In this document: positions 36,701 through 46,995 of the stretch, one piece after another
Position numbering within the stretch: the stretch's first letter is position 1
How the letters are laid out: the number at the start of each line of letters is the position of its first letter
Assembly: GCA_029851415.1 (NCBI GenBank)
Contig: CM056742.1
Coordinates: 153,765,121-153,829,120 of the forward strand
Direction: 5' to 3'
DNA: 64,000 nucleotides
Source: Eretmocerus hayati
Lineage: Eukaryota; Arthropoda; Insecta; Hymenoptera; Aphelinidae
Notes under the pieces: model-generated
Told to the model about the DNA's origin: nothing
Seen by the model: only the letters and a program-made list of their open reading frames with translations
The model's database searches: none
Program-made: the position numbers and the translations under genes

Positions 36701-39700
36701 TTTATTCGCAGATGAGGCTCCTAAAAGATCCAAATTTAACTATCAAGAATCAAATCACTTTCTCAAAACCCCCTTGAAGGACAATGAAAATTTTCGAGAC
36801 ATTCGACGTGTTTGATCTAGAGTTTTTCTTCAAACCAAATACCACTAATGCTAATTGAAATAGTAGAACTTAGTTGTTTTTCAAATAAGTTTTCGCGCGT
36901 AACTTAAGATCTTCATTATCGGCATCGGAGAAAATGAATCGAGAACGATTGTCAAACACATGATAAAATACCGAAATTGCATTGGAAAGTTCAAGTGGTA
37001 TGACAGGGAGTGATTTTTTGATGGTTTAAAAAATCTATATGTGTAAGAGGACAAGTTTCATGGGTATGAGCTCATATCATCTTCAAACTATTTTGCTTTT
37101 TAAATCCCGCTCTAGAATGCAGAGTAGAAAATGGTTGGATTCTCAACCAATATTTCAACCAGCTAGTTCAAGTTTTTCAAAAAAAATTTTCACAGTGTGA
37201 ATCATTACTTCTACCAAATAGACTCTGTTTTTGCGCAGCTTGAGTCGGAATGCGAATAAGAAGATTTGTACTTTCCAAGTACTGGGTCTAAGAGTTGATT
37301 TTGGAACTTAGCTTGAACGGAGAATTTTGCACGGAGACATAATTACATTCAGGTTTCACTCGTTCTTTTGTTCCAAAATTATTTAACCCGCTTACTTTGG
37401 ACCACACTTCCCGGCCTCGGAAAGATTTTCTGACACGAAAAAAGTCAGTAATTATTTGCCAGATAACAAAAAACCTCTATTAAAGTAACTTTTTCGCACT
37501 GGTTTTTCACTTTCTCTCGCAGTTTGTCAAAATAGTATATTTCCGTACTGACAAGGGGAATCCGGAGTCTCCGGGTCCTGAAATCTCACCAAAATTTTTT
37601 TACAGTTTCGTACCACCTAGAATATGAAGATCCCGAAGCAACTCTGTCAAATGGGCCTCCCGTTTAGAGCTACAACCCATGACATTAGCATTGCCCATAT
37701 AGGCCCATGTTAAAAAGTGATATATATATATATATAGATATACTAGCAATGTTGACGTTTCTGGCTGTAGCTCAGAACAGGAAGCCCATTTGACAGAGTT
37801 GCTTTGGGTTCTTCATATTCTAGGGGGTACGAAACGGTGAAAAAATTTTGGTGAGATTTCAGGACCCGGAGACTCCGGACTCCCCTTGTGAGCGCGGTAG
37901 CCCATTTTGGGCACTAGGACAGTTTGTCTGTCGAGCGAAGCGAGACAGACATGTCCTCCAGTGCCCAAAATGGGCTTGCAAGCGAGGTGCGGATATATTT
38001 TTTCATTACGAGAACCCTAAAATTCTATTTAAACGCGGCATTTTTAGGTTAGAGTAATGAAAAATGGTATTCGGTACACGGGTGTAAAAATTATTTTTCG
38101 CATCCTCGTGATGATTCCGATCCGTTCGGGCCGGAAACCCATCACTCGGACGCGAAAAAAAGTCTTTACACCCTGGTATCGAAATGTACTATTTTGTCTA
38201 CTTTTTTCCAAAATGATAGATTATAAAAACTCCATCGATGAGAGAATATGTTTTTGGAGTTTTTCAGAATCTTTTCAGTTTTTCATCATTCGTCAATCGG
38301 AAGTTATCACAAATATCGGATTTCGGGCATGTCTACGTCAACGAGTCAAATGAGATATGAATTTTGCATTATCTATCGATGCGTAACAGTATTATTGACC
38401 GCGTGTATTGTTTCTTTATAGAAATTTCACGCACCGGCGTCGAAGGCTCTGTCATCAGTTGTTGAAGTTTTGAAGAAACAATTGACAATATCGGAATCAA
38501 CTGTGAGAGATTTGAGAGAGGAAGTTCGACGCCTTCAAAATACCGTTGAAAAACTTTCTCAAGAAAATCATGATTTGAAGAATGCACTCGAGGTAAGTAT
38601 CAATATATTATTGGCTAATCCCAAAATATCAACGTTTTTTGAGAGGAACATGGAAAACTTATAAAAACGCGACGCTCGCATTCCTCACTGCTCAAGAAAT
38701 TCTGCTGACTAACGTCCGATGTGTACAGACGTTGTTTATCATTCTCAGATTCAAAATATTTGCAATTAAATACTTGTTTGTTGTGTATAACACACGCTCA
38801 TGAATATCTAGTACAACTTGACCTCAAAATGATGCTTGAAACGAACCAAGCACTTGTTATGAGTATAATTCTAGGTGGCATTCCGATCTTCATACACTAC
38901 GAAAAATGTTCTACTAATTCCAACCCTTGCCAATTCCACATTTCATTCATTGCGCTTTTCGAGCTGATTAATTTTGTGATGAACGTAGAAAACGTAGATG
39001 TTCCAACTTCCCTAAGACTCGTAATTTTGTACCAGGCTCAAAGTCAATTGAAAGTACAACCAGAAAGGGTTGTGAATGGTCATGTAGAAGATCCAGAGCT
39101 GGAACCTGTTCATGATATCAAAAACTGTCTCACACCCACAAGAACTAGTCAAAGGCCCGCTTCGATGTACGAAACCCGAGAAGGGCTGAGGAAACCACAA
39201 AGTTTTGTAAATAACGTAAGTATAATCAAGAAACTCTTGAACACTTGAAATTATTGTAATAAAGTTGTAGTTCTATTCCGCGATTACACCTTTTATCAAG
39301 TGAGAATACAAACGATTAAATACGAATTCTTCTGAGATTACGTGTTTGCAAAACGTATAGTTTCATTTGAATTTCTTATGGCTGCAATAACTGATTGCCC
39401 TTCAATCAAGTATTGAACTTTGAACGTCTATTCGATGATGAAAATCTTATCCACCTTCGATGAATTTTATCATTTCCCATCTCTAGTGACCTCTAATAAC
39501 TTGAGATACTTTCCCTTAATCATCTCTTTGTACTCGGCGGTTCTCTCAGTTTGAAATTTCGATTGATTGATTTATTTGACATTCACAGACGAAGAAAGAA
39601 ACTGAGGGACTTCCGCGGCCGAGCACAACGCAAGGTCTATGGGAAAATTGCGCGTCGGGTCTGCCACCGTGCGAGGAAGTTATGAGACGAACGGAACAAG

Positions 39701-40168
39701 TTACGAGGCGCATTCAAGAGCTATGGATGGCTATGCAAGATATATCTCGTCGCGAGGCTTTTGTGCCATGTGCAGAGCGAATTCGAGTCTCTGTTGCTGA
39801 ATTAACTGCTATTTTTCCTCAGGTATGAACGTTATTAAATCCATCTCAATATCTAAAGTAGAATATACTCTCATAAACCCAACAACAGCTCAAATTACAA
39901 TGATAAATTGCAACGATGAGTGTGTATTAGCGCTTTGAGAGAAATTGATCCATTGTCGTACTTGTAGAACCCAGTTGATGACAATATAAGATCAGCTCTA
40001 CGTCAGCTGAATGGCAATACGGGCAGGTTGCAAGCAGAGTGCACGGCTCTTCAACGATGCACTAGTGACCCAGATCACTTGGATCGCTGCCTACAACAAG
40101 TTCGTTCCAGTGCCTACGACATTGCCAAAGCTACCAAGCTTCTCGTAACGCAGTTTCAGATATCGTAA
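33765..40168 (+). CDS. Git: Git, ARF GTPase-activating scaffold (GIT1/GIT2 homologue)
   Basis: GIT proteins are ArfGAPs that form large complexes with PIX and couple Arf/Rac signalling to focal adhesions, muscle and synapses. Thirteen exons: 33765-33822, 34045-34178, 34305-34417, 34495-34681, 34852-34982, 35067-35256, 35332-35404, 36009-36206, 36415-36578, 38422-38592, 39036-39215, 39589-39822 and 39968-40168; phases fit, 677 residues. The ArfGAP zinc finger is C13-x2-C16-x16-C33-x2-C36-x4-R41, split by the first intron. ANSIWEHSLLDP, ankyrin repeats (GTAPLHVAARAG) and Spa2-homology repeats (NQGRQKLARFTPKEFATLIIDIL; LYDSVASDDDY) follow. A coiled coil is near VRDLREEVRRLQNTVEKL, and the C-terminal FAT-like paxillin-binding bundle spans the last two exons. 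A polyadenylation signal is at 41352-41357. The ninth intron (36579-38421) holds repeats. Confidence 0.96.
37551..37889. mobile_element. foldback (inverted-repeat) element, copy 1
   Basis: Two arms of about 145 bp, roughly 37551-37695 and 37745-37889, are inverted copies with about nine tenths identity by eye. Both carry CTCCGGGTCCTGAAATCTCA and CAACTCTGTCAAATGGGC. The roughly 50-bp loop includes a TA run (37720-37735). No open frame. A more diverged copy lies at about 43646-43880. Looks like a non-autonomous foldback or long-TIR MITE; a target-site duplication is not obvious. Confidence 0.8.
37899..37976. repeat. 78-bp near-perfect hairpin
   Basis: Outer arms AGCCCATTTTGGGCACT (37899-37915) and its complement (about 37960-37976) enclose an inner perfect hairpin, TGTCTGTC-GAGCGAAGCGA-GACAGACA (37925-37951). 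It abuts the foldback element on its left. The core CGAGCGAAGCGAG recurs in reverse complement at 46768-46780 beside another hairpin. Confidence 0.85.
37997..38066. repeat. imperfect inverted repeat, about 70 bp
   Basis: TTTTTCATTACGAGAACCCTAAAA on the left pairs with TTTTAGGTTAGAGTAATGAAAAA on the right with a few mismatches. Third in the row of inverted repeats. Confidence 0.65.
38079..38174. repeat. imperfect inverted repeat, about 95 bp
   Basis: Left arm from about 38079 (GGGTGTAAAAATTATTTTTC) pairs with the right arm ending at about 38174 (GAAAAAAAGTCTTTACACCC) over about 45 bp per arm with mismatches. Fourth in the cluster. Confidence 0.65.
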
Positions 40169-41550
40169 CCATCGATTAATCGCATCGTTGACGTTGTTAA
40201 TAGATGCCTAAATAATTTCATGCCTCATTAGAACTCGCAAATAGGCCTCAACCAATTTAGATACAATACACGCACGACATGAAGAACTAATTTTATGTGG
40301 ATGCGTGTATTTTAACAACGTGTTACGTCGGTAGATTTCCAGTGGAAGAATTTTATAGAGTTTGACAAGAGTTGCTATTTTTTTAGCATTTACAAGAACA
40401 ATTTCATTCGATAGAACTTCGTAAGCTCTATTTTACATATCGTCGAAACAACCGCTAGGAGTCAGCTTTTCTCTCAATTGCGTCGATTACGCATTTTGTG
40501 AGCGTGGAATCGTGCATTTTTTAGCAGAGGAAAGAACCTGCTTTTTGTAGATCGATTACAATGTCGTTGTGAAAGTCAACTCCAGAAAGAATAATCAAGA
40601 CTGAACATTCTCTTCAATCATTTTTTTTCTTTCTTTCAATGTTGTGACTTTCCAATCCAGTGCCAAGATTTAGAGGGCTTCCTCTTGTACATTTTTATTT
40701 GAGTTTTAATTGAATCATGAAAATAGATGAACATCATCAGGTACATTGCTTGATGGTTATTTTCATGTAGAAAAAAGTGCAATAATCCTGTATGTTTTCT
40801 ATTTCTTTTTTTTTTGCCCAAGTATTAATCTCAGTTACTGAAGACACCAATCTCAATGACCTACTATACGTGAAATTGCACTGATAATACACATGACTAA
40901 AGTACCTCTTGGATCGGTGCTACAGTGGTCAGGTTGACTAGTTGTAAAAAAGATGTTACTCGTTGATCGTGGAAAAGTCTATGTATTTATCTGAAACATG
41001 TCATATATCAAGAAGGAAATGTGTATGTGAATCATCATTTTGAAATTGAATGGAACAATAATTTACACCATGCAAAGTGATATTATTGACTCGACTCTAG
41101 ATTGTTATTTTCGTGCATTTGAAAAATCGTTTGTCTTCTGTACGCATTTATCATTAGAGTAATTGTACAGTCTTATATTTAATCAAGTTTGCTCGATTTT
41201 ACATCGCAACCAAATTGTAGAAATATTTTAAACTGTAGTTTAGACTTATAATTGTGTTTTATTCTGAGCTGACATACTGTCATAATTATCGTGGATTGTT
41301 TTTGCAGCTCATATGTTATGCTCTAGCCGTAAATAATCAGTATAAATCAAGAATAAACAAATTGTTCTCGAAAATCAAGTGCGTTGGCAGTAAATTATTG
41401 TTGGATCGTAAAAATTGGAAACAAGTGAGATGTTGACACTTCTCTGAATGTTTATTCATTTAGAACGGGCTAACCTAATAAAAGTTTGATAAGAAATTCA
41501 ATTTCATCCTGCACCATTGACTGTATCTCACAGTTGAAAGGCATGAAAAA
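40169..41550. other. Git 3' UTR and dynein light chain promoter
   Basis: AT-rich, no coding exon. Polyadenylation signals AATAAA at 41352-41357 and 41477-41482 on the plus strand fit a Git 3' UTR of about 1.2 kb. The next start codon is at 41551, leaving a very short promoter for the downstream gene. Confidence 0.5.
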
Positions 41551-41990
41551 ATGGCTGAGGGTAGAGAAGAACCGACACACGCTTTCACCTATCCGCTGTG
41601 CAAGGTACTTGATCGCGTAAATGTGTACTGTGAGAAGGATCTTTGTCGTAAAGACAGAAAATCATAAATTTGCGATCGCTGAGTCTAAATTCTCACTCGT
41701 ATTTCTGCCCGAAAAACTGAGTGCAGCACACAGACATGCAGGATGATATGAAACAGGAGGCGATGGAAATGACAGTGACCGCCGTGGAAAAATATGTGGA
41801 CAACTATGAAGATGCAGCACGCGTGGTTAAAGACAGCCTAGACAAGAAATTTGGTCCGCCTTTCAATGTCGTCATCGGTGAGAGCTACAGTTTCAGTGTA
41901 ACTTTTCAACAAAAATCATTTTTGCTGATGTACACTAATGGAAATGTTGCCGCCGCTATTTGGCGAACTGTCGCCAGTTTTGGTGGATGA
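41551..41990 (+). CDS. dynein light chain, DNAL4-like paralogue A (diverged)
   Basis: LC8-fold dynein light chain. Two exons, 41551-41604 and 41727-41990, 105 residues (human DNAL4 is 105). The start is the ATG at 41551; the exon junction gives PLCK|HTDMQDDM, matching human VRHSDMPEEM, so the acceptor at 41726 was chosen over the one nine bases downstream. It shares MKQEAME, EKYVDNYE, DKKFG and VVIGE with paralogue B, about half of positions overall. It differs where LC8 proteins are usually conserved: the Trp of the SWH motif is Phe, and GFEITY has become SFSVTF. AATAAA at 42020-42025. Role probably axonemal or ciliary, perhaps male-biased (inference). Confidence 0.88.
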
Positions 41991-43177
41991 TTCACTAGAA
42001 ATGCACGTCAGGATTTATAAATAAATTTATTTTTGAACAAATCTATAGTATACATATAGTTGAGTTGCTCTTGTAAAAAGAGCGACGCTGTTCAAACTGT
42101 CATAAATTTTTTTCATTATTTACAATTAAATTCATTAAAAATCCGTTCGATACAAAGTTGTACTTGTTGAGTTTGTGTTTGCGAAAAGAGTAGATGATGC
42201 AAATTTTATTTCTGTATCGGCATTTTTTGTACAAAAATTGGGAGCAATATGCTTGGTACATAACAAGTAGCGGGTCAAAACAACCTTTTGCTTGACATGC
42301 CATCAAAATTCATGAGTACACATGAGCACTACTTACTGGTATTAAAAGTAAATTTTTCTTTGAATGAGGAGTGGCAGGTTCTAAAATGTTATTTTCTGAG
42401 CTTACATAATGAAGGCCTCTGCATTGTCTTTGGAAGGATTTGATGAATCGTGTTGCAACGTTGCAAGCTTGCAAAGCCATCAGGTTAGACATATTCTTCT
42501 CAAGAGCATATTTTTGAAAGAGTTGTATCATCAGTGTAATACATACAAAAATGTGATCGAAAATCGCGAGATGATTAACGAATGCGACGACCGTGCTTCA
42601 GAAGATCATTTGAATACTAGAAATTCAAAAATATAGTCGGAAGCAGAAAGCTTCATCTTGCTCTATGAGAGTGTATAAGTCTAAATATTGACTAGATGCA
42701 TTTTTTGAAATCACCAGAAACCTGCAAGAAGGTTTGTTATTTTGAAATTAACAGGATTTGAAAGGGTAAAATCGTAAATATTCAGGGCGCATTGCAAGCA
42801 TGTACATACTTTTGAAGATAAATGTTGGTATATGAAGATGATGATAAAATAGATATATTTGAAATGAGTAAATTCTTCATTTTGCACTTTCGGAAATTCG
42901 CGTCAAATTATGAAATCAATTTCACTTTCAGTAAAACCTGAACATTGATTGAATTATTCGTGAGAATCTGTGCTATTGATTAACTTTTCGATGGCTCAAA
43001 ATTGTGTACAAAAAAAAGGAATAAAAAAAATTTATTGGTCGCCCGAAACATCCTTGCAAAGAGGCGCTGCCTTGATTTTGAAGAACTTGACGAAGTATAG
43101 TCCTTTTCCGCAATTTTGGTTAGATTATGCAGTGCATACTTTCAATATTACTAGAACATTAACAAAATAAGACAAAT
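41991..43177. other. spacer between the two dynein light chain genes
   Basis: Both genes point into this 1.2-kb interval, so it holds their 3' UTRs. Short open frames at 42310-42531 (-), 42409-42636 (+) and 42970-43170 (+) show no domain or splice support. Nothing else was identified. Confidence 0.4.
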
Positions 43178-45072
43178 TCAGGCAGATTTCCATATGCAGA
43201 TAGCAAGATTACCGGCACAATACATGTAGAGCAGATGTTTGAGCTGATAGGTAATCTCAAAACCATATCCCTCGCCGACGACTGTATGCCAAGAGGCGCC
43301 GAATCGCTTGTCCATTGTTTCCTTGATCATTCGAGAAACCGATTCATAGTTGTCGGCGTATTTCTCTGCCGCAGTTACGCACAGTTCCATCGCCTCTTGC
43401 CTCATCTCGTCCGTCATGTCGCATTTCTACATCACAAAAATGGAATTTTATCAGTATTTTATTTGCATAAAAGATGAGTTAACAACTGCAAAATTGCGTC
43501 GTGGTCGAAGCGGCGAAGTATTACTTCTCAAATATCATTTCTCGTAAAATTTATTCTTTTTTTTACTACAGCACCAACTTCATTGTATATTCTACGTTGC
43601 ATTTACAAGCAGAGAACTGAGTGGCGTGGGCCGCCGATCTTTCCTAAAATGCTTTCACAATTTGGATAGTTTTCTAAAATATGAAAAATTTAGAGCAGCT
43701 CTCTCAAAAATGTAGACTCCTTGTTCAAAGATACAGCCAAAAATGTTAGCAATGCAAACATTAACAGGGGCCTGTACTGATATTAGATCGTAGTACTGAT
43801 GATGCTACTGTTTTTCGCTGTATCGCTCTGTCGCAAGCACATTTGACGGAGTCACTCTGGACTTCTCATAAACTACCTAATAACACAAATATGTGAAATG
43901 CCGTAAACAGGAGTGAAGATGAACAACCGGGGTGACTTTGTAACACTTTTATTTTTGCGTTTACTCTCGATATCGTGCTAGAATTCAATTGAATGCTTTC
44001 GAATAAATCAATAAGAAAGTGCCCACAGAACGTCCAGAGTGAGCCAGTCAAGAGCAAACGCAAAACCAAAAGTGTCACAAAGTCACCCCGGTTGTTCATC
44101 TTCACTCCTGTTTACGGTATGTATTTAGGCTCAATTGGCAACTCGGATCCCTTGTCCTGCTTTTGTTAGACTAAATAATTTTTTCACTCAACTATGTCCT
44201 TCCAAGCTAAATTTTCATTTTCAAATTTCCAAAACTGAGTGCGTGTAACAGATACAATTTTTCCAAAGGTGTTCCAAAAGCACCCCGACACTGAGCTTTT
44301 TTGCGCAAAGCATCGACTACTCACGGTTCGACAATACATAGTTCCATGGTATTGGACTAGATTCTTTGTGATTAATCACCGAAACATGTGAGTAAGTTAG
44401 AATCGTAGATTTTGCATCATAACGCAAGCTCTATTACAATTCCAGGCTATTTGAATGGGGATGAGAGCTTGCATCAGGATGCAAGCTCTTTTGGGCGTCA
44501 ATTGCGCTTTTGTGAAACGAAAAATTTTAGCTCTATACATGCTTCGATTATCTGACTAAAAGCCACTCTCTGTACATAAACAAAATTGATTAATAAAAAG
44601 CGCCGATAATCAGAGATAAAAATAGCCCGCGCAAGCTCGAATACGCGAATACCGTACGGATTGTATTATAGAAAGTGCCGATAGGGAGACAAACATTGTG
44701 AAAGCTCACGGCGACAAGTGCCTCCTCGACAAGTGTATTCTATTCATATGGTGGTGCACAAGTCTTGCCCAAGCACGTACGAGCGCCCCATTACAAGTGA
44801 CTTGAATGAATGAGTAAAGAAAGGAATACTTGTTATAATATCGATTGATGCTTATTAGTCGCATTTACACGCAATGTGAATAAAACAGTAGCAAGACCAT
44901 CAAACGTATATTCATAAAATTGACAAATTCTCTTATCTCAAGAATTTTTAGCAATTGGGCTCAGTAATTCTTCTCGAATTAGAATATCAAAAGTTCATTG
45001 GTGAGTCCTTACCCGACAGAGAGGATAAGTGTGCAAAATCTTCACAACGTCGTCCTTTTTGAGTTCAGCCAT
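43178..45072 (-). CDS. DNAL4: dynein light chain 4, axonemal (DNAL4 orthologue, paralogue B)
   Basis: Two exons, 45013-45072 and 43178-43426, give 102 residues. Exon 1 encodes MAELKKDDVVKILHTYPLCR and ends in CGG|GTAAGG; exon 2 resumes KCDMTDEMRQEAMELCVTAAEKY. The second half has MIKETMDKRFGASWHTVVGEGYG and LLYMYCAGNLAICIWKSA, nearly collinear with human DNAL4 (MIKETMDKKFGSSWHVVIGE, LAVCVWKCS). This copy keeps the canonical LC8-fold residues and is the likely orthologue. The 1.6-kb intron carries two mobile-element relics (43646-43880 and 43901-44117). Confidence 0.93.
43646..43880. mobile_element. foldback element, copy 2 (diverged)
   Basis: Its left half (about 43646-43765: AGCAGCTCTCTCAAAAATG, then TTAGCAATGC) and right half (about 43800-43880: GCACATTTGACGGAGTCACT) line up with the two arms of the element at 37551-37889 and with each other in inverted orientation, with many substitutions and small indels. 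It sits in the intron of the DNAL4 orthologue. Confidence 0.6.
43901..44117. mobile_element. MITE with about 67-bp terminal inverted repeats
   Basis: A 217-bp unit. The left arm starts CCGTAAACAGGAGTGAAGAT at 43901 and the right arm is its reverse complement ending at 44117; the arms differ at only a handful of positions over about 67 bp. The inner 80 bp is unrelated AT-rich sequence, with no coding capacity. A clear target-site duplication is not visible (flanks ...GAAATG and TATGTA...). The high arm identity suggests a younger insertion than the neighbouring foldback relic. Confidence 0.85.
44464..44489. repeat. 26-bp hairpin
   Basis: AGAGCTTGCATC, a 2-base loop, then its exact complement GATGCAAGCTCT. 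A partial third copy (ACGCAAGCTCT) lies about 45 bp upstream. In the DNAL4 intron; function unknown. Confidence 0.7.
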
Positions 45073-46995
45073 GGTTTCGAAAGCAAGCTATACTTAGAAT
45101 TTTTCTCTGCTCAGAAGCACCAAGGGTTTATAGTTTGTTGAGCGTACAGAGTACAATGAGCTTGAACAGCCCCTCGAGGCACATGTGAGCTTGGCTCTTT
45201 TGAGGGGATGATCCCCTATCGGAATATATAGATAAGGCTACGTGACTTTCTTGCGCGCGCATCTTAAATCTCTATACGCACCCTGTATACATTTATTATC
45301 TGATATATAAGCACGTATATTAGCCATCCATGGCTTTATCGATGTATTCACAAGCTTCGGCGGCGCCGGATATGCATCATCCGCCGATACACTATTGAGA
45401 TTTTCGTATGACTCACTGTATTGAAGAAATTTACTCAGGAATTGATGATAAAATTGAGTTGTAATTGGAATAAGTCGAAATTTACGTATAAAGTATGCAA
45501 TTTCAACTAAAACTATACTGGAGTTTTGCAGTTTGACGTTATAATGTTTGAAAAAACTCCATCGATAAATATTATGTCTGAAACACACCTATACTCTTCT
45601 TTTCGTTCCTATTCTGAAGTCTTCTTTTGTTAATCAATAGACCTTGATCTTAAGATCAAAGTGTAGACTTTTACAGCAATTTCACGCTTGATATCGATCG
45701 AACACATTCCACATCAGGAAATATCAACCAAAAGATACCTATAAGCGGTGCTGAAACTCAATTTTTGATGGAATATCCGCAGAATTCTATTATCGTGTGA
45801 AGAAATAATGAAATTGATTAATATTCAGTGTAGAAATTTTCTTGGACCTTGAACCTATCAACTATTATTCCGCGTAGATGTTCAAATCGACTACTAATAT
45901 CAAGCCTGACTAATATCTTCCACATAAAGAAGTTGAGTAATTTCTCGAAACAGGATCTCGAAAAGTATCCTCTCTACTGTCAACTGTAGAATTCTGAATT
46001 CCGGTACTACGTAACAATCCATTGAGTTGTACACGCAGTGGTTGTAATTATCGAAGGAGTAATCATCAATTGAGCGAGTTGTATAATACTATGATAGCAA
46101 CATTTCATTGATACCTTTCCGAAACATGTAAACAAATCTTGTAATTTTTTAGACCCATGCAACCATCAGTAGAACAGAATTTTCATAGTAGAGGGTACCG
46201 ATGTCGGGATGTAATGAAATTGCAAGCTACGTTTTTGTTGAAAAATTTTCAGAAAATCTCTTCAGCTAATATTATATTAATCTTTGAACTCTGCTATAAT
46301 TCCGATATGATTTTGATTAGTCACTATACATGACGCCTTCGATGACGCCTGAACTTCAAATGCACGCGGTTTTCTGATTCATACCGCCAACTTTTCTAAA
46401 AACGGCTAATTTTAAATCGACCAAACTCTTTATTTTAATTTACTGCATTTAAAACAACTCTTCTTTACTCGTATCCTATCTCGTATTTTTTTTAAACGTC
46501 ATAGCTAACCCTAGGGTTGTGAAGGAATGAACTTTTGAATTATTTTACCTTTGAATTAAAACATAGGTTTTTCGAGTAATGCTTGGCAATATTCTACAAC
46601 AATTCCTTGAAAACCATTAATTGTGATGATTATTGGACATTGAAAAAATCTGCCATGCATGGTAAGTATGTTATATACCGCTTCTGTTCTCCCTGCTGAA
46701 AATAATTCCGTACCCCATTGGGTCCCACGGAATTATTTTCAGCAGCGCTGTTCAATCAAAAATCAAAGCTCGCTTCGCTCCTCGCCATCTGATCAAACAT
46801 TCGCGCGCGCCGCACTAATGACAGCTAGCAGAAACCTTTTGGCCTCATGCAGATCAGTAACCACGTGAAATGACAAAACATGATCAGAGAATTTGGGAAT
46901 ATCATCTATTCACAGGTGTCATAAATGAATTGTGTTCATCGAATGGAATAAAACGGCAAATCAAGATCTCGTCATTCAATCCTTTTAGTTGAATC
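45073..46995. promoter_or_regulatory. head-to-head region DNAL4 (-) and CIAO3 (+)
   Basis: 1.9 kb, no supported gene. A TATA-like GAATATATAGA at about 45222-45232 lies upstream of DNAL4. A short palindrome, TTGATCTTAAGATCAA, is at about 45644-45659. A near-perfect 53-bp palindrome is at 46693-46745. The open frame at 45238-45588 (-) has no recognisable features. Confidence 0.4.
46693..46745. repeat. 53-bp hairpin with 19-bp perfect arms
   Basis: Arm CTGCTGAAAATAATTCCGT (46693-46711), a 15-base loop that is itself partly self-complementary (ACCCCATTGGGTCCC), then the exact complement (46727-46745). Followed by AAAGCTCGCTTCGCTCCTCG, whose CTCGCTTCGCTC core is the complement of the hairpin core in Git intron 9. 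Confidence 0.85.

Larger units (their letters stand above)
36579..38421. other. Git intron 9 with inverted-repeat cluster
   Basis: The largest Git intron, 1.84 kb. Its right half (37551-38175) consists of four adjacent inverted repeats described separately; the left part shows nothing distinctive. No exon with proper splice sites and frame was seen. Confidence 0.6.

Noticed and set aside
37897..37980. pre-miRNA candidate from the 78-bp hairpin
   Set aside because: The stem is nearly perfect with an inner palindrome, more like a transposon end than a miRNA precursor; small-RNA data would be needed to say otherwise.
38057..38353. 98-codon plus-strand open frame in Git intron 9
   Set aside because: Overlaps inverted repeats, has no splice sites placing it in Git, and looks random.
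43866..44105. 79-codon minus-strand open frame
   Set aside because: Lies within the MITE and mirrors its inverted repeats; no coding features.
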